Shown here: piece after piece, positions 9,216 through 17,606 of the stretch | Layout of the letters: each line of letters starts with the position of its first letter | How positions within the stretch are numbered: the first letter of the stretch is position 1 | Origin: Elusimicrobiota bacterium | GTDB lineage: Bacteria; Elusimicrobiota; Elusimicrobia; Elusimicrobiales; UBA9959 | Direction: 5' to 3' | NCBI GenBank assembly: GCA_026388125.1 | Contig: JAPLKJ010000190.1 | Span: 1 to 38,879, forward strand | DNA length: 38,879 nucleotides | The notes under the pieces: model-generated | Told to the model about the DNA's origin: nothing | What the model saw: only the letters and a program-made list of their open reading frames with translations | Databases searched by the model: none | Program-made: the position numbers and the translations under genes

Positions 9216-9977
9216 TCACGGCTGCGGTCTTTTCTTTTTTACGAGGACTATTTTGGTGCCGACGAAAACGTTCTCGTACAGGGCTCGCGCGGCGTAGGCG
9301 GTCACGCCGGGGCAGACGTGCGGGAAAGCCTCGTGCAGTTTTTTCTGGGGCGCCGGGCCGTGGATAATGAGGGGGCCGTCCGTAAAAAGCACGAACTCGC
9401 CCAGGCCGCCGCTCCGGGGGTCCTTGCCCACCTGCGGCGGCTCCCAGGTCAGCTTCCCGTCCGCCTCTTCCACCCTGCCTCTTTCCGGGTGGGCGTAGCG
9501 CTCTTTGGAGATTATCCTGGCCGCGGCGGGCATGGCCTGCCTCCCGGGGCCGAACGACTTCAGCGGGGAATACTGGAACGGGTAATCTTTCAGCGAATGG
9601 TCCCCGCGCATCAGGGCGATCTTGCCGGTCTCCTCATTGAGTTCCAGGTAAGTGGTCATTATCTCCCGCGGCTTTTCCAGCAGGCGCGTCTCTTCCTGCA
9701 GAGAAGCCCCGGCCTCGTAACCGGCCGTCTTCGACTTCGCCAGATCCTTGAGCGCTTTTTTATAATTATCCACGTCCCGCAGTTTAAGGTCCCTGAGCAC
9801 GCGCAGTTCTTCCAGCGCGGCTCCGGAATCGGCCACGGCCGCTTCGGTGCGCGCGGCGTCCGGCCTGACCGTCTCCAGCTTCGCGGCCAGGCGCGAGCCG
9901 GCCAGCCACAGCAGGGCCAGCAGCGCGGCGCCCAGCGCCTTTAGCACAACGGAAGGGATCTCGGTCATGAGCGTCAT
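9216..9977 (-). CDS. Divergent L,D-transpeptidase (YkuD)-like protein with atypical motif
   Basis: N-terminal TM, coiled-coil, then FTDGPLIIHGP...PHVCPGV...VGTKIVL, parallel to the neighbouring canonical YkuD protein. Confidence 0.6.
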   Translation of the reverse strand: MTLMTEIPSVVLKALGAALLALLWLAGSRLAAKLETVRPDAARTEAAVADSGAALEELRVLRDLKLRDVDNYKKALKDLAKSKTAGYEAGASLQEETRLLEKPREIMTTYLELNEETGKIALMRGDHSLKDYPFQYSPLKSFGPGRQAMPAAARIISKERYAHPERGRVEEADGKLTWEPPQVGKDPRSGGLGEFVLFTDGPLIIHGPAPQKKLHEAFPHVCPGVTAYAARALYENVFVGTKIVLVKKKRPQP

Positions 9978-10663
9978 CAGTAGATATAAACCTTCGTGCC
10001 CGTCGGGGCGGCTTTATAAAGCTTCTCCAGCGGCCCGGCGCCCAGCCTGATGCAGCCGTGGGAGACCGGGGTCCCCAGGGCGGCCTCGTTCTTCGTGCCG
10101 TGGATCAGGTAGCCGTCGCCGATATCGAGCGCGTACTTGCCCAGTTCCCCCTCCACTTTGCGCGAGGGGTTCATTATCCGGAATTCGCCGCGCGGCGTGG
10201 CGAACAGCCAGGAGCGGCCGGTCTTGCGGTCCTTTATGGTCCCGCCGCGCCCTACCGAGCAGTCCGCGGCCCACAGCAGGCGCAGCCCCTTCTTGAAATA
10301 AAGCTTGTTGGCCCGGGTGTCCACGGCTATATGCAGCCGGCCCCCCAGGCGGGCGCCCGCCGCTTTCCTGAGCACGTCCACCTCTTCCGCTATGGCCTTC
10401 TGCGTGCGCAGGTAGCCCTTGTTCTCGGGGTAAAGCTCCATCAGCCCGCTGAAGAACGCCGCGTCCTCGGCCCCGGCGCGCACTTCCTGCGCCAGCGCCT
10501 TCGCCTCGGAGTTCTCCAGCGTCAGCGCCGCCGCGGCTTTGTCCAGGCCGGACGAAGCGTTATACAGCGCGGCGCCGTAATAGCCGAGCCGGCCGAGCAC
10601 GGCGCAGAACGCCAGCGCCCACAGTAAAGCGGCGGGCCTTTTCAGCGTTTCATTGAGTTTCAT
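9977..10663 (-). CDS. L,D-transpeptidase (YkuD domain)
   Basis: YLIHGTKNEAALGTPVSHGCIRLGAGPLEKLYKAAPTGTKVYIY; N-terminal TM. Confidence 0.9.
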   Translation of the reverse strand: MKLNETLKRPAALLWALAFCAVLGRLGYYGAALYNASSGLDKAAAALTLENSEAKALAQEVRAGAEDAAFFSGLMELYPENKGYLRTQKAIAEEVDVLRKAAGARLGGRLHIAVDTRANKLYFKKGLRLLWAADCSVGRGGTIKDRKTGRSWLFATPRGEFRIMNPSRKVEGELGKYALDIGDGYLIHGTKNEAALGTPVSHGCIRLGAGPLEKLYKAAPTGTKVYIY

Positions 10664-10696
10664 AGGAGCCGGCGGTGAACGGGGCGGCCGGGAGGC

Positions 10697-11479
10697 CTAA
10701 CTTATTTTAAGAAGTTTCCTGACCGCTCCCAGCAGGATGTCCGGGGTAAGCGGCTTCTTCAGAACGATGACGTTCAAGTTCCTTTCCAGGCCGGCCACGG
10801 ATTCCGGGGAGCCGGTGGAAAATATTATCGGGGCGGAGGACGCGAGCTGTATGCGCAGGCGCTCGAAAACCTTCTTCCCGCCGCCGGCCGGCATGTCCAC
10901 GTCGAGTATGGCCAGCGCGGGCTTGAAGTTCTGGAACACGGTGACCGCGCCTATGGCGTCTTCCGCGGTCTGCACTTCGAAACCGGCCTTTGAAAGTATT
11001 TCCGTGTAAAGTTCCAGTATCACCACGTCGTCGTCCACCACCAGTATTTTCTGCTTTACGGCGGGGGGAAGCCGGGGCGGCGGCGGAGGAGGCGGCGGAT
11101 TGTTGTCCACGGCCTGGCCGAAATGCCTCGGGAGAAGGCTTTTAACGGTGGCCATCAGGAATTCCGGGTCGGCGGGCTTGCTCACCACGGCCACGTTGTA
11201 AATGTTCTTGAGATTGGGCAGCAGTTCCGGCTTGCCCGTGGAGAAGATGATGGGCACCGGGTCGTTGAGGCGGTTGCGCAGCGTGTCGAAGACCAGCATC
11301 CCCCCGCCGGCGGGGATGTTCAGGTCGAGCACGATCAGGTCGGATTTGAACTGCTGGTGCTTCGTTATCGCGGAAAAAGCGTCCTCGGCGGTCTGGACCT
11401 CGAAGCCGGCCTCGCCGAAAAAATCCCTGTAAAAATCCAATATGGCGGGGTTATCTTCCACCGCCAGAATTTTAAGCAT
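10697..11479 (-). CDS. Tandem response-regulator receiver protein (two REC domains)
   Basis: KILAVEDNP...VLDLNIP...FSTG...SKP and KILVVDDDV...ILDVDMP...FSTG...KKP joined by a polyproline linker; start Met at 11479. Confidence 0.9.
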   Translation of the reverse strand: MLKILAVEDNPAILDFYRDFFGEAGFEVQTAEDAFSAITKHQQFKSDLIVLDLNIPAGGGMLVFDTLRNRLNDPVPIIFSTGKPELLPNLKNIYNVAVVSKPADPEFLMATVKSLLPRHFGQAVDNNPPPPPPPPRLPPAVKQKILVVDDDVVILELYTEILSKAGFEVQTAEDAIGAVTVFQNFKPALAILDVDMPAGGGKKVFERLRIQLASSAPIIFSTGSPESVAGLERNLNVIVLKKPLTPDILLGAVRKLLKIS

Positions 11480-11541
11480 CGCTGTTCTTCCCCCGGCCGC
11501 GCGCCGCCGCGCCTGAACTTCAGTGAAATAATACAATACTT

Positions 11542-12279
11542 TCAGGGTCTCGCACCCGCCCCCGCTTTCGGCGCCGGGCTTTCGCTAAGATACTCCAGCC
11601 CCCCCCGGCCCTCCCTGATAACGGGCAGCGGGGCGTCCCAGATCCCCAGGGAAAGCACGTCCCGCACGAACGCCCTGCGGCCGTCCTTGCCGGCGCGCTC
11701 CCATTGCGGGGAAAGGTTCCTGAGGGAGCCGCGCAGCAGCATTTCCCTCAGGTTGTCCTCTAAGTTCAGTTTGATATCGTCCACCAGCGGCGACACGGAC
11801 AGCCGCAGGCGCTTACGCGGACCGGCGGCGGACCGGTTGACCACCCCGCCGCCGGTCGGCCCCTCCGCGACGGCGGCCGATGGCGGCTTCTCATGCTCGA
11901 CGATAAGGCGCCAGGGATTGGTCTTAAAGCCGTAATAATTAAGCCTGGTGTTCTGGGTTATATCCCAGGAAGCAAGCGCTTTAACCTCGGTGAGCAGCGT
12001 ACGCAGGTTCGGCCGGAAAGAGAGCAGGTCGGAAAAATCCCACTTCATGGAATAATCCAGCCCCACGCGCGAACGTTCGGAATTCTTCGAGATATCCAGG
12101 AATAAATTGCTCTGCTGGAACAGGCTGGCCTGGGACGCCGGGACGGTAGAAGCCTCCACGCCCCGCCGCAGCGGCGGGGCCTGCGCGCCGGCGCGCGCGC
12201 AGACCAGCGCCAGCAGGAGCGCAGCGGAGAACGCCCGCGGAAGCGGCGGGCCTGATCGTACACGTGGACGCGCGTTCAT
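11542..12279 (-). CDS. Exported protein of unknown function
   Basis: Signal-like N-terminus AFSAALLLALVCARAGAQA; no recognised domain. Confidence 0.55.
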   Translation of the reverse strand: MNARPRVRSGPPLPRAFSAALLLALVCARAGAQAPPLRRGVEASTVPASQASLFQQSNLFLDISKNSERSRVGLDYSMKWDFSDLLSFRPNLRTLLTEVKALASWDITQNTRLNYYGFKTNPWRLIVEHEKPPSAAVAEGPTGGGVVNRSAAGPRKRLRLSVSPLVDDIKLNLEDNLREMLLRGSLRNLSPQWERAGKDGRRAFVRDVLSLGIWDAPLPVIREGRGGLEYLSESPAPKAGAGARP

Positions 12280-12310
12280 ATAAGCCGCAAAGACAACCCG
12301 GGAAACCGCC

Positions 12311-13555
12311 CTAAAATCCTTCTTTGGTATAGCGCTCGTTCAGCTCGCGCGCCAGGCGGCCTTCGGGGTTGAACTTAAGAGCCTCGTCGAGGGAGGCTTT
12401 AAAATCCGCTTCAAGCCTGGCCGCGGCCGCTTTTTTAAGCTTAGCGCCCTTCACCGCGCGTATGGCGGCGATGGCCGCCGCCTTAAGGGCATAGGTATCC
12501 CCGATGAACTTATCCGGCTTCAGGAAGGGGATGCTGTTGGCGGCCGGTCCGGCGGCCGCTATCACGGCGTTGGCGCCGGCATAGGCCCGGCCCAGCAGCT
12601 GGTCGGCGGCCTTGGCCGCCCCGCCCACCGCGGCAAGGCTGGCGCCCTCCTGGAAATCCGTCTCCGCGAGCTGGCGCCGGGCGTCCAGCAGCCCGGGGTA
12701 GCGGGACAGAGCGCCCTGGTAGAAGGCCCGGGCCCGGGCGTAGTCCTTGCCGATCAGCGCGGCGTTGCCCTGTATGGTCATCGTAACGGCGTTCCTGAAA
12801 GCCGGCTCGGCGGCCGCTTTCGCGTTGAAAGCCGCGGCCCGCGCTATCCCGTCCTTGTCGCGCAGAGCGTCTGCGCAGGCCACTTCGGCCGCCGAGGCGA
12901 GCTTCGGCGACGGGACTTTTTTCAGCGCGGCGTCGGCGGCGGTCATTTTGTCCAGCTCGGCCTTGATGGCCGAGGCCTGCTCCGCGGCCGCGGAATAGCC
13001 GCCGGCTTTTTCAAAAAAGACCTCGGGCGACTTGTTCAGGCTGACGAAAGCTTCCGATTCCAGCCAGGGCACCGAGGCTGCCGTGGCGGCCAGCTGCACC
13101 AGCAGAGCGCAATAGCGGTTCCCGGGGTCTTTATCGGAATTCGAAGTAAGTTTTCCGGCGGCCATGGCCTCGTCGGCCAGGCCGTTCAAGTCTCCGCGCG
13201 AGGCCAGGAAGCTCACGAGGGATTCCCGCGCGGGCCAGTAAGAGCCGTTGCGCGCTATCATTTTCTTAAGGATGGCCGGCTGCAGCTCGGCCCCTTTGGA
13301 GAAGGCGATCTTTTCGCTGGCGGCGGCCAGGTCTTCCAGCACCTCCACGGCCGCAGGCGAGTCGGGCGCGTACCCGGAGGCCTTTTCCACCCGCGCGAAA
13401 GCCTCCTCGAGTTCGGCCGGCGCGGGGCCGGCCTTCTGCGCCGTGGCGCGGGCTTTGGACAGATAATAGCCGGCGGCCTTGCCTTTGACGAAGCCGCAGC
13501 CGGAGAGCAGCAGCGTGGCGGCGATGGCGGCTAACAGCGTGAAGTTCTTCATCAT
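12311..13555 (-). CDS. Lipoprotein with helical/TPR-like repeats
   Basis: LLAAIAATLLLSGCGF lipobox; alanine-rich helical repeats. Confidence 0.7.
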   Translation of the reverse strand: MMKNFTLLAAIAATLLLSGCGFVKGKAAGYYLSKARATAQKAGPAPAELEEAFARVEKASGYAPDSPAAVEVLEDLAAASEKIAFSKGAELQPAILKKMIARNGSYWPARESLVSFLASRGDLNGLADEAMAAGKLTSNSDKDPGNRYCALLVQLAATAASVPWLESEAFVSLNKSPEVFFEKAGGYSAAAEQASAIKAELDKMTAADAALKKVPSPKLASAAEVACADALRDKDGIARAAAFNAKAAAEPAFRNAVTMTIQGNAALIGKDYARARAFYQGALSRYPGLLDARRQLAETDFQEGASLAAVGGAAKAADQLLGRAYAGANAVIAAAGPAANSIPFLKPDKFIGDTYALKAAAIAAIRAVKGAKLKKAAAARLEADFKASLDEALKFNPEGRLARELNERYTKEGF

Positions 13556-13626
13556 CGTAGGTTTCCCGGTCTTTGTTCCCGTTGCGCCCTGGCCGGGGAC
13601 GCTGCCCCGGGCTTCGCGCGGCCCGC

Positions 13627-14658
13627 TCAGAGCTTCGTCCAGTCGAGTATTATCTTGCCCGACCTGCCGGAAGACATTATTTCAAAGCCCTCTTTGAAAT
13701 CCCCGGCCGGGAAGCGGTGAGTGATTATTGGTTTTATGTCCAGGCCGCTGGTAAGCATGGCGCACATCTTGTACCAGGTCTCGAAGATCTCGCGCCCGTA
13801 GATGCATTTCAGCGTAAGGGCCTTGAAGATGACGTTGCTCCACGGGATCGTGGTGTTGGGCGGCAGTATGCCGAGCAGCGCTATTTTAGCGCCCATCTTC
13901 ACCGAGCCTATCATGTCGTTGAAGGCCTGCGCGTTGCCGCTCATCTCCAGGCCCACGTCGAAACCTTCGGTCATGCCGAGCCGGTGCATCGTATCGGTGA
14001 GTTTTTCCTTGCGGGAATCCACCACGTTCTTTATGCCCAGCTTGCGGGCCAGGTCCATGCGGTACTCGTTCACGTCGGTTATCACCACGTGGCGCGCGCC
14101 CACATGGCCGGCTATGGCCCCGGCCATTATGCCGATGGGGCCGGCGCCGGTTATCAGCACGTCCTCGCCGATAAGGTCGAAGGAAAGCGCCGTATGCACG
14201 GCGTTGCCCAGCGGGTCCAGGATGGAGGCTTCGTCGTCGGACACGCCCTCGGGCAGCGGGAACACGTTCTCGGCCGGTATGGCCAGGTACTCCGCGAAGC
14301 AGCCCGGCAGGTTCACGCCTATGCCCTTGGTGTTCACGCACAGGTGCCGGTGGCCGGCCTTGCAGTTGCGGCAGTGGCCGCAGACGATGTGGCCTTCGCC
14401 GGAAACGCGCTCGCCAAGAAAATGGCCTTTCACGTTCTTCCCGAGCTCGGCGATCTCGCCCACGAATTCGTGTCCCACGTGCATCGGCACGGGGATGGTC
14501 CTCTGCGCCCATTCGTCCCACTGGTAAATATGTATGTCGGTGCCGCAGATGGCGGTCTGGCGGATCTTTACCAGCACCTCGTTATCGTTTATCTGCGGCT
14601 TCGGGACATCCTGCAGCCAGAGGCCTTTTTCAGGTTTAGCTTTCACAAGGGCTTTCAT
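13627..14658 (-). CDS. tdh: L-threonine 3-dehydrogenase (zinc MDR family)
   Basis: [34 protein letters not shown], Zn ligands [38 protein letters not shown]. Confidence 0.93.
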   Translation of the reverse strand: MKALVKAKPEKGLWLQDVPKPQINDNEVLVKIRQTAICGTDIHIYQWDEWAQRTIPVPMHVGHEFVGEIAELGKNVKGHFLGERVSGEGHIVCGHCRNCKAGHRHLCVNTKGIGVNLPGCFAEYLAIPAENVFPLPEGVSDDEASILDPLGNAVHTALSFDLIGEDVLITGAGPIGIMAGAIAGHVGARHVVITDVNEYRMDLARKLGIKNVVDSRKEKLTDTMHRLGMTEGFDVGLEMSGNAQAFNDMIGSVKMGAKIALLGILPPNTTIPWSNVIFKALTLKCIYGREIFETWYKMCAMLTSGLDIKPIITHRFPAGDFKEGFEIMSSGRSGKIILDWTKL

Positions 14659-14721
14659 AGTTCTCTCCTTAAAAAAGAAACGCTCACTGGCGGCATGCGG
14701 CGGGGTTTCCTTACGAATAAT

Positions 14722-14750
14722 ATTATACCGATTTTGAACCGGAACTCGAA
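14722..14750 (-). promoter_or_regulatory. Candidate tdh promoter
   Basis: Minus strand TTCGAG-17-TATAAT. Confidence 0.45.
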
Positions 14751-14762
14751 GAATGCTAATCT
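14734..14762 (+). promoter_or_regulatory. Candidate promoter immediately before the start codon
   Basis: TTGAAC-17-TAATCT; GTG start at 14769. Confidence 0.5.
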
Positions 14763-14768
14763 AGTCCC

Positions 14769-17516
14769 GTGAAAACACTTCAGGCGCTGACGGCCGTTCT
14801 GCTGCTTTTGTCGCCCCGCGCGCTCAACGCCGCCTCCAGCGTGGCAATACACTACTTCGACCACGAATACCGCATCACCTTCGGCCTGGCCGGGGCCGTG
14901 GAGCAGTTCGCCGCCTCCACCGGCACTATAAACCTGGAGAACGTCAACAGCGCCATAACCTACACCAACGGCGCGAAATTCGTTATAAACGGCCCGGAAG
15001 AGCTGGGCCCGGCGGAACTCGGCCGCACCACCCGCTACACTTTCGAAAGAAGGCTGGACATCATAACGGGAGGGAATTCCCTGATCGTTCCCCCCAGGGA
15101 CCTGCTGGAGAATTTCGCCGATACTACGCGGGCCGCGGGCCTGAAGACCGAGCAACTGCCGGCGGAGATCCTTACCGGGTATTCGCCGTCGGGGCTTAAG
15201 TTCCGCGTGCTGTACGTCCCCTCCTTCCGGGAGAAACGGCTGTGGGAGCCCACTTTCAAGATGGAACACCGCCTGGCTACGGACGCCGGGAGAAGGATCT
15301 TCACCAGCCTCGGGCTCCCGATGGGCCTCGACAGCCCGAGCTGCGACACGGTGGAAGAGGCCTCCAACAAGGACTCCAACCTCCTTTTAAGCCTCGGGGC
15401 CTCGGAGGCCGGGCCGCCCAGTTCCGGGGACGCGGGCCACGGGCTGCTGCTGGACGAGCTCACCGCCGCCGGCACCGATATCGCCGCGCTGGACCAGCCC
15501 GACCTGACGAATTTCTGGCGCCTGTCCAAGGAAGGGAGAGTGAAGCTCTCCTCCTCGGCGCCGGAATTCGTGTGTTCCAACGTGAAGATCTCCGACCCCG
15601 GCCTCGCGGGCATCATAAAGCCTTACGTCCTGCGCGAGATAGCCGGCACTACGGTGGCGTTCATCTCCCTGCTTCCCTACAACCCCGTCACGCTGGCCGC
15701 GCTGCGCGGCTCGCCTTTCGCGCCGTGGGACCCCCGCTCCGGCGAGGCTTTTTCAGCGCTGCTGGCCGAACTGCGCGGCAAGTATAACGCCGGGACGGTG
15801 GTGGCGGTGACGTTCTCCAGAAAGGAGGACCTGGGCTGGCTGCTGAACACGGCGGGCGTAGACGTGCTGATAGGCCCCAGGACCGGGGAGACCGCCCCGG
15901 TAAGGAAGAACCGGGTGGAGCTGGCGAACTGGAGCAAAGAAACACGTTTCGGCCCGGCCCTGATGGTCTTCCCGGACTCCAGCGGCGCCGGCAGGATAAC
16001 CCTGGAATTCAACCAGGAAGGCGAGTTCACGGCGGCGGAAGCCGCGCCGCGGCCCGAGGACGCCAGCGAACCTTTCCAGTACCAGAAAAAAACGGAGATG
16101 AAGGAGCGCATCATCAAAAGCCTGATGGGCTCCGGCGACGCGCTGCTGCCCGACCCGCGCCGCATCTCGCTGAACAACAGGCCCCCTTTCCCGATCTACG
16201 CCGTCCCCGACTTTTTTAACATGGCGGCCGGCCTCCTCAGGAAAAAATTCAAAGCCGAGATAGCGGTGCTGAAGCTGACGCCCGGCATAAGCAACGTGCT
16301 GGGCGATACGCCCTCTTCGCTGGTAAAGGTCTGGCTGGGCCCGGACGAGCCGGTAGAGCTGGTCTGGGTGCCCGGGGCCTTTCTCAGGAATTTCGCGAGG
16401 AAGGTGCCGCCGGCCATGAACGCCCTGGCGTATTATTCGCCCCAGTCGTACAAAGAAAAAGAATATTACGCCGTCTCCGGCATCGACGCCGCCGGCCGCG
16501 TGGCCGGCCTGCCGCTCAGCGACGGGGAATACTACCTTACCGCGCTGCCGTCCAGCCTGCTGGCCGGCAAGAACGGGTTTCACAGGAGAAAAGGCCCGCC
16601 CGTCACGCTGCACGAAGCCGTGACGGGAAGCCTGCGCGCCCTGAAGGACGGCTCCCCTACGCGCGAGGCCTGGGAAAGGGCGGTCAAGGCCGAAGCGGCG
16701 AACCTGCCGGAGAACCGCGACATCTGGCGCCTGAACCTGCGCAACCTTTCGCTGCAGATGGTCAACACGTCGGTCTCCGCCGGGGCGGGCTACGCGGGCG
16801 TCAACGAGTCGCGGCTGAGCGCCGTGGACCAGACCCAGATACAGGGCTCCGGCAGGCTGTTCTCCGAATTCCACAGCGGGAAATTCAGGTTCGACTCCGG
16901 GATCTCGGCCGACTACGGGAAACTGGTGCTGCGTCCCTCGGGCAAGCCGCAGGTGACCACCGAAAGCGTGGACCAGATAATCCTGGAGAACGAGCTCCGG
17001 TACCGGCTCAAGAGCTATAACGGGGCGCTGGGAGCGCTGGTAATAGGCCCTTTCGCAACGGCGGCCTATGACACCGAATTTTCAAGGGCCACCCCGCTGC
17101 CTTTGAGAAAAGTGCTGCGGGGCAAGGCCGGCCTGAAAATGTTCGAGGGCACTTACGTGCAGGAATTTTACGCCGGCCTGACCACGGAACAGGTCTATAC
17201 CTATTCCCCGGCGCGCACCCAATACGCGGCCGAAACCGGCTTCAGCCTGGCCTGGCCGGTGCCGGGCACGGCCCTGACCCTGAACGCGGACGGCACTTAC
17301 CGTAATTTCGCGCGCAGCCGCTTCGACACGGTCAACGACCTCAAAGAAAGGCTCGAGCTCAACTTCAGACTGAGCACGCGGCTGTACGGCGATATAACAA
17401 TAAACCCGTTCGCTAGTTATTTCCTGACTTCGGGCAAGAAGCTCGGCGGCTCCGCTTCTAACCTTACCACCGGCTTTTCGCTGGAATATTCCAGGCTTTT
17501 CAAATTAAAGCGCTGA
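14769..17516 (+). CDS. Exported protein: degenerate 5'-nucleotidase/UshA-like region plus C-terminal beta-barrel-like region
   Basis: Signal peptide MKTLQALTAVLLLLSPRALNA; LLLSLGAS...AAGTDIAALDQPDL...FVCSNV...VVAVTF...AGVDVLIGP resembles the 5'-nucleotidase order with ligands missing; last ~220 aa alternating beta-strand pattern. Confidence 0.55.
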   Translation: MKTLQALTAVLLLLSPRALNAASSVAIHYFDHEYRITFGLAGAVEQFAASTGTINLENVNSAITYTNGAKFVINGPEELGPAELGRTTRYTFERRLDIITGGNSLIVPPRDLLENFADTTRAAGLKTEQLPAEILTGYSPSGLKFRVLYVPSFREKRLWEPTFKMEHRLATDAGRRIFTSLGLPMGLDSPSCDTVEEASNKDSNLLLSLGASEAGPPSSGDAGHGLLLDELTAAGTDIAALDQPDLTNFWRLSKEGRVKLSSSAPEFVCSNVKISDPGLAGIIKPYVLREIAGTTVAFISLLPYNPVTLAALRGSPFAPWDPRSGEAFSALLAELRGKYNAGTVVAVTFSRKEDLGWLLNTAGVDVLIGPRTGETAPVRKNRVELANWSKETRFGPALMVFPDSSGAGRITLEFNQEGEFTAAEAAPRPEDASEPFQYQKKTEMKERIIKSLMGSGDALLPDPRRISLNNRPPFPIYAVPDFFNMAAGLLRKKFKAEIAVLKLTPGISNVLGDTPSSLVKVWLGPDEPVELVWVPGAFLRNFARKVPPAMNALAYYSPQSYKEKEYYAVSGIDAAGRVAGLPLSDGEYYLTALPSSLLAGKNGFHRRKGPPVTLHEAVTGSLRALKDGSPTREAWERAVKAEAANLPENRDIWRLNLRNLSLQMVNTSVSAGAGYAGVNESRLSAVDQTQIQGSGRLFSEFHSGKFRFDSGISADYGKLVLRPSGKPQVTTESVDQIILENELRYRLKSYNGALGALVIGPFATAAYDTEFSRATPLPLRKVLRGKAGLKMFEGTYVQEFYAGLTTEQVYTYSPARTQYAAETGFSLAWPVPGTALTLNADGTYRNFARSRFDTVNDLKERLELNFRLSTRLYGDITINPFASYFLTSGKKLGGSASNLTTGFSLEYSRLFKLKR

Positions 17517-17554
17517 CTGCCGGGCCTTCGCGCCCCCGGTTTTCCGCTCCTGCG

Positions 17555-17583
17555 GTGACACAGGTGCCGAAAATATCTATAAT
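17555..17583 (+). promoter_or_regulatory. Candidate promoter
   Basis: GTGACA-17-TATAAT, 23 bp before ATG at 17607. Confidence 0.5.
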
Positions 17584-17606
17584 TATACGTTGCGGACTGA
17601 ACTACA

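Noticed and set aside
9173-9235. Possible terminator after the chitosanase gene (CGGCGG...CCGCCG and T-rich tract)
   Set aside because: Stem is short with a long loop, and the T-rich tract belongs to Lys codons of the convergent gene; not well enough supported to call
13573-14772. 399-aa plus-strand ORF opposite tdh
   Set aside because: Antisense shadow of a clear threonine dehydrogenase; no domain-like features
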